A DNA stretch of 64,000 nucleotides from Flectonema sp. DT1601. Its lineage: Eukaryota > Euglenozoa > Diplonemea > Diplonemida > Diplonemidae. The position numbers and the translations under genes are program-made. The DNA is taken from assembly GCA_964019425.1 (NCBI GenBank), contig OZ025811.1:992001-1056000 (forward strand), in the 5' to 3' direction. The notes beneath the pieces are model-generated. The model had not been told where the DNA came from, did no database searches, and worked only from the letters and a program-made list of their open reading frames with translations. Below are positions 63,656 through 64,000 of the stretch, piece by piece; position 1 is the first letter of the stretch; each line of letters opens with the position of its first letter.

Positions 63656-64000
63656 ATGGCAGCAGAAGGCAGGGAATTTATCTACGAGAGGGACCCAAAG
63701 ACGGGAAGCATCCTCAACACTTACTCAAAAGGACGGTTTCTAGGAAAGGGTGGATTCGCAAAGTGCTACGTAGTTGTCGACTGCACTACTAAAACTGAAT
63801 ACGCAGCGAAGGTAATCAACAAAGACACTCTGCAGAAGCCGAAAACTAGACAAAAGTTGAAATCGGAAATTAAGATTCACAGAAGTGTGAACCACAATAA
63901 CTTAGTGTCATTCAAGAAGTACTTCGAAGATGAAGATCACGTTTATATTATACTCGAACTCTGCAGAGAAGGATGCCTGATGGACTTAAGCAAGAAGAAG
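63656..64000 (+). CDS. PLK: Polo-like kinase, N-terminal part (runs off the window)
   Basis: 115 codons are visible from the ATG at 63656. After FIYERDPKTGSILNTYSKG comes the glycine loop FLGKGGFAKCY, the catalytic Lys in EYAAKVINKDTL, the alpha-C Glu in KLKSEIKIHRSVNH, and the hinge YIILELCREGCLMDLSKKK, which is the characteristic PLK hinge (human LCRRRSLLELHKR). PLKs act in mitosis, centriole or basal-body duplication and cytokinesis. The Polo-box domain would lie beyond the window, so PLK1-type versus PLK4-type is not decided here; the hinge favours PLK1-type. Confidence 0.93.
   Translation, partial: MAAEGREFIYERDPKTGSILNTYSKGRFLGKGGFAKCYVVVDCTTKTEYAAKVINKDTLQKPKTRQKLKSEIKIHRSVNHNNLVSFKKYFEDEDHVYIILELCREGCLMDLSKKK

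Overview
This window is nuclear DNA of a flagellated single-celled eukaryote. Genes have GT-AG introns. The products include an axonemal dynein light chain, a Rab5 GTPase, a Ragulator subunit, a Polo-like kinase, a mitochondrial-type J protein and Golgi-type glycan enzymes. Non-coding DNA is AT-rich and packed with T and A runs of 10-45 bases. I recognise 20 protein genes, and all 20 lie on the + strand. Almost every start codon follows a pyrimidine-rich AG acceptor by about 10-60 bases. A one-strand gene array of this kind suggests polycistronic transcription with spliced-leader trans-splicing, as in Euglenozoa. The species cannot be fixed from sequence alone. A euglenozoan that keeps cis-introns is my best guess, at low confidence; 5'-UTR cis-introns would give a similar picture.

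Layout. The window opens inside a cyclic-nucleotide-binding-domain gene (1-923). The first half is gene-poor: two related multi-membrane TLC-like genes (4.9-6.0 and 9.0-10.0 kb), a three-finger CCCH protein (11.4-12.5 kb) and a PP2C phosphatase (18.7-19.9 kb), separated by 1.4-12 kb of T/A-rich DNA. A gene desert runs from 19.9 to 31.9 kb. The second half is gene-dense: a nucleotidyltransferase-fold protein, a large coiled-coil protein, a J protein, a Ser-rich coiled-coil protein with three introns, an alpha-L-fucosidase, an orphan, a small LRR protein, an MGAT4-like glycosyltransferase, LAMTOR2, another orphan, a kinesin-like protein with a decayed motor, the dynein light chain LC1, Rab5, MKT1 and the start of a PLK.

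Mobile and repeated DNA. Four copies of a hairpin-ended (MITE-like) repeat and three copies of a short 5'-truncated retroposon were found by eye. One retroposon sits inside a MITE-like copy with a 13-bp target-site duplication, so an empty-site comparison is possible. At 14.0-15.25 kb an element with inverted ends of about 50 bp carries a tRNA-like Pol III promoter and a conserved 374-nt antisense piece of large-subunit rRNA. The two TLC-like paralogues share an exact 73-bp tract, which suggests recent gene conversion.

Functions. Rab5 and LAMTOR2 are endo-lysosomal. MKT1 and the CCCH protein fit post-transcriptional control, which would matter most if transcription is polycistronic. LC1, the decayed kinesin and PLK fit flagellum and cell-cycle roles. 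The fucosidase and the MGAT4-like enzyme act on glycans. Co-location probably reflects shared transcription, not shared pathways. All intron and start assignments come from reading the sequence and have no transcript support.
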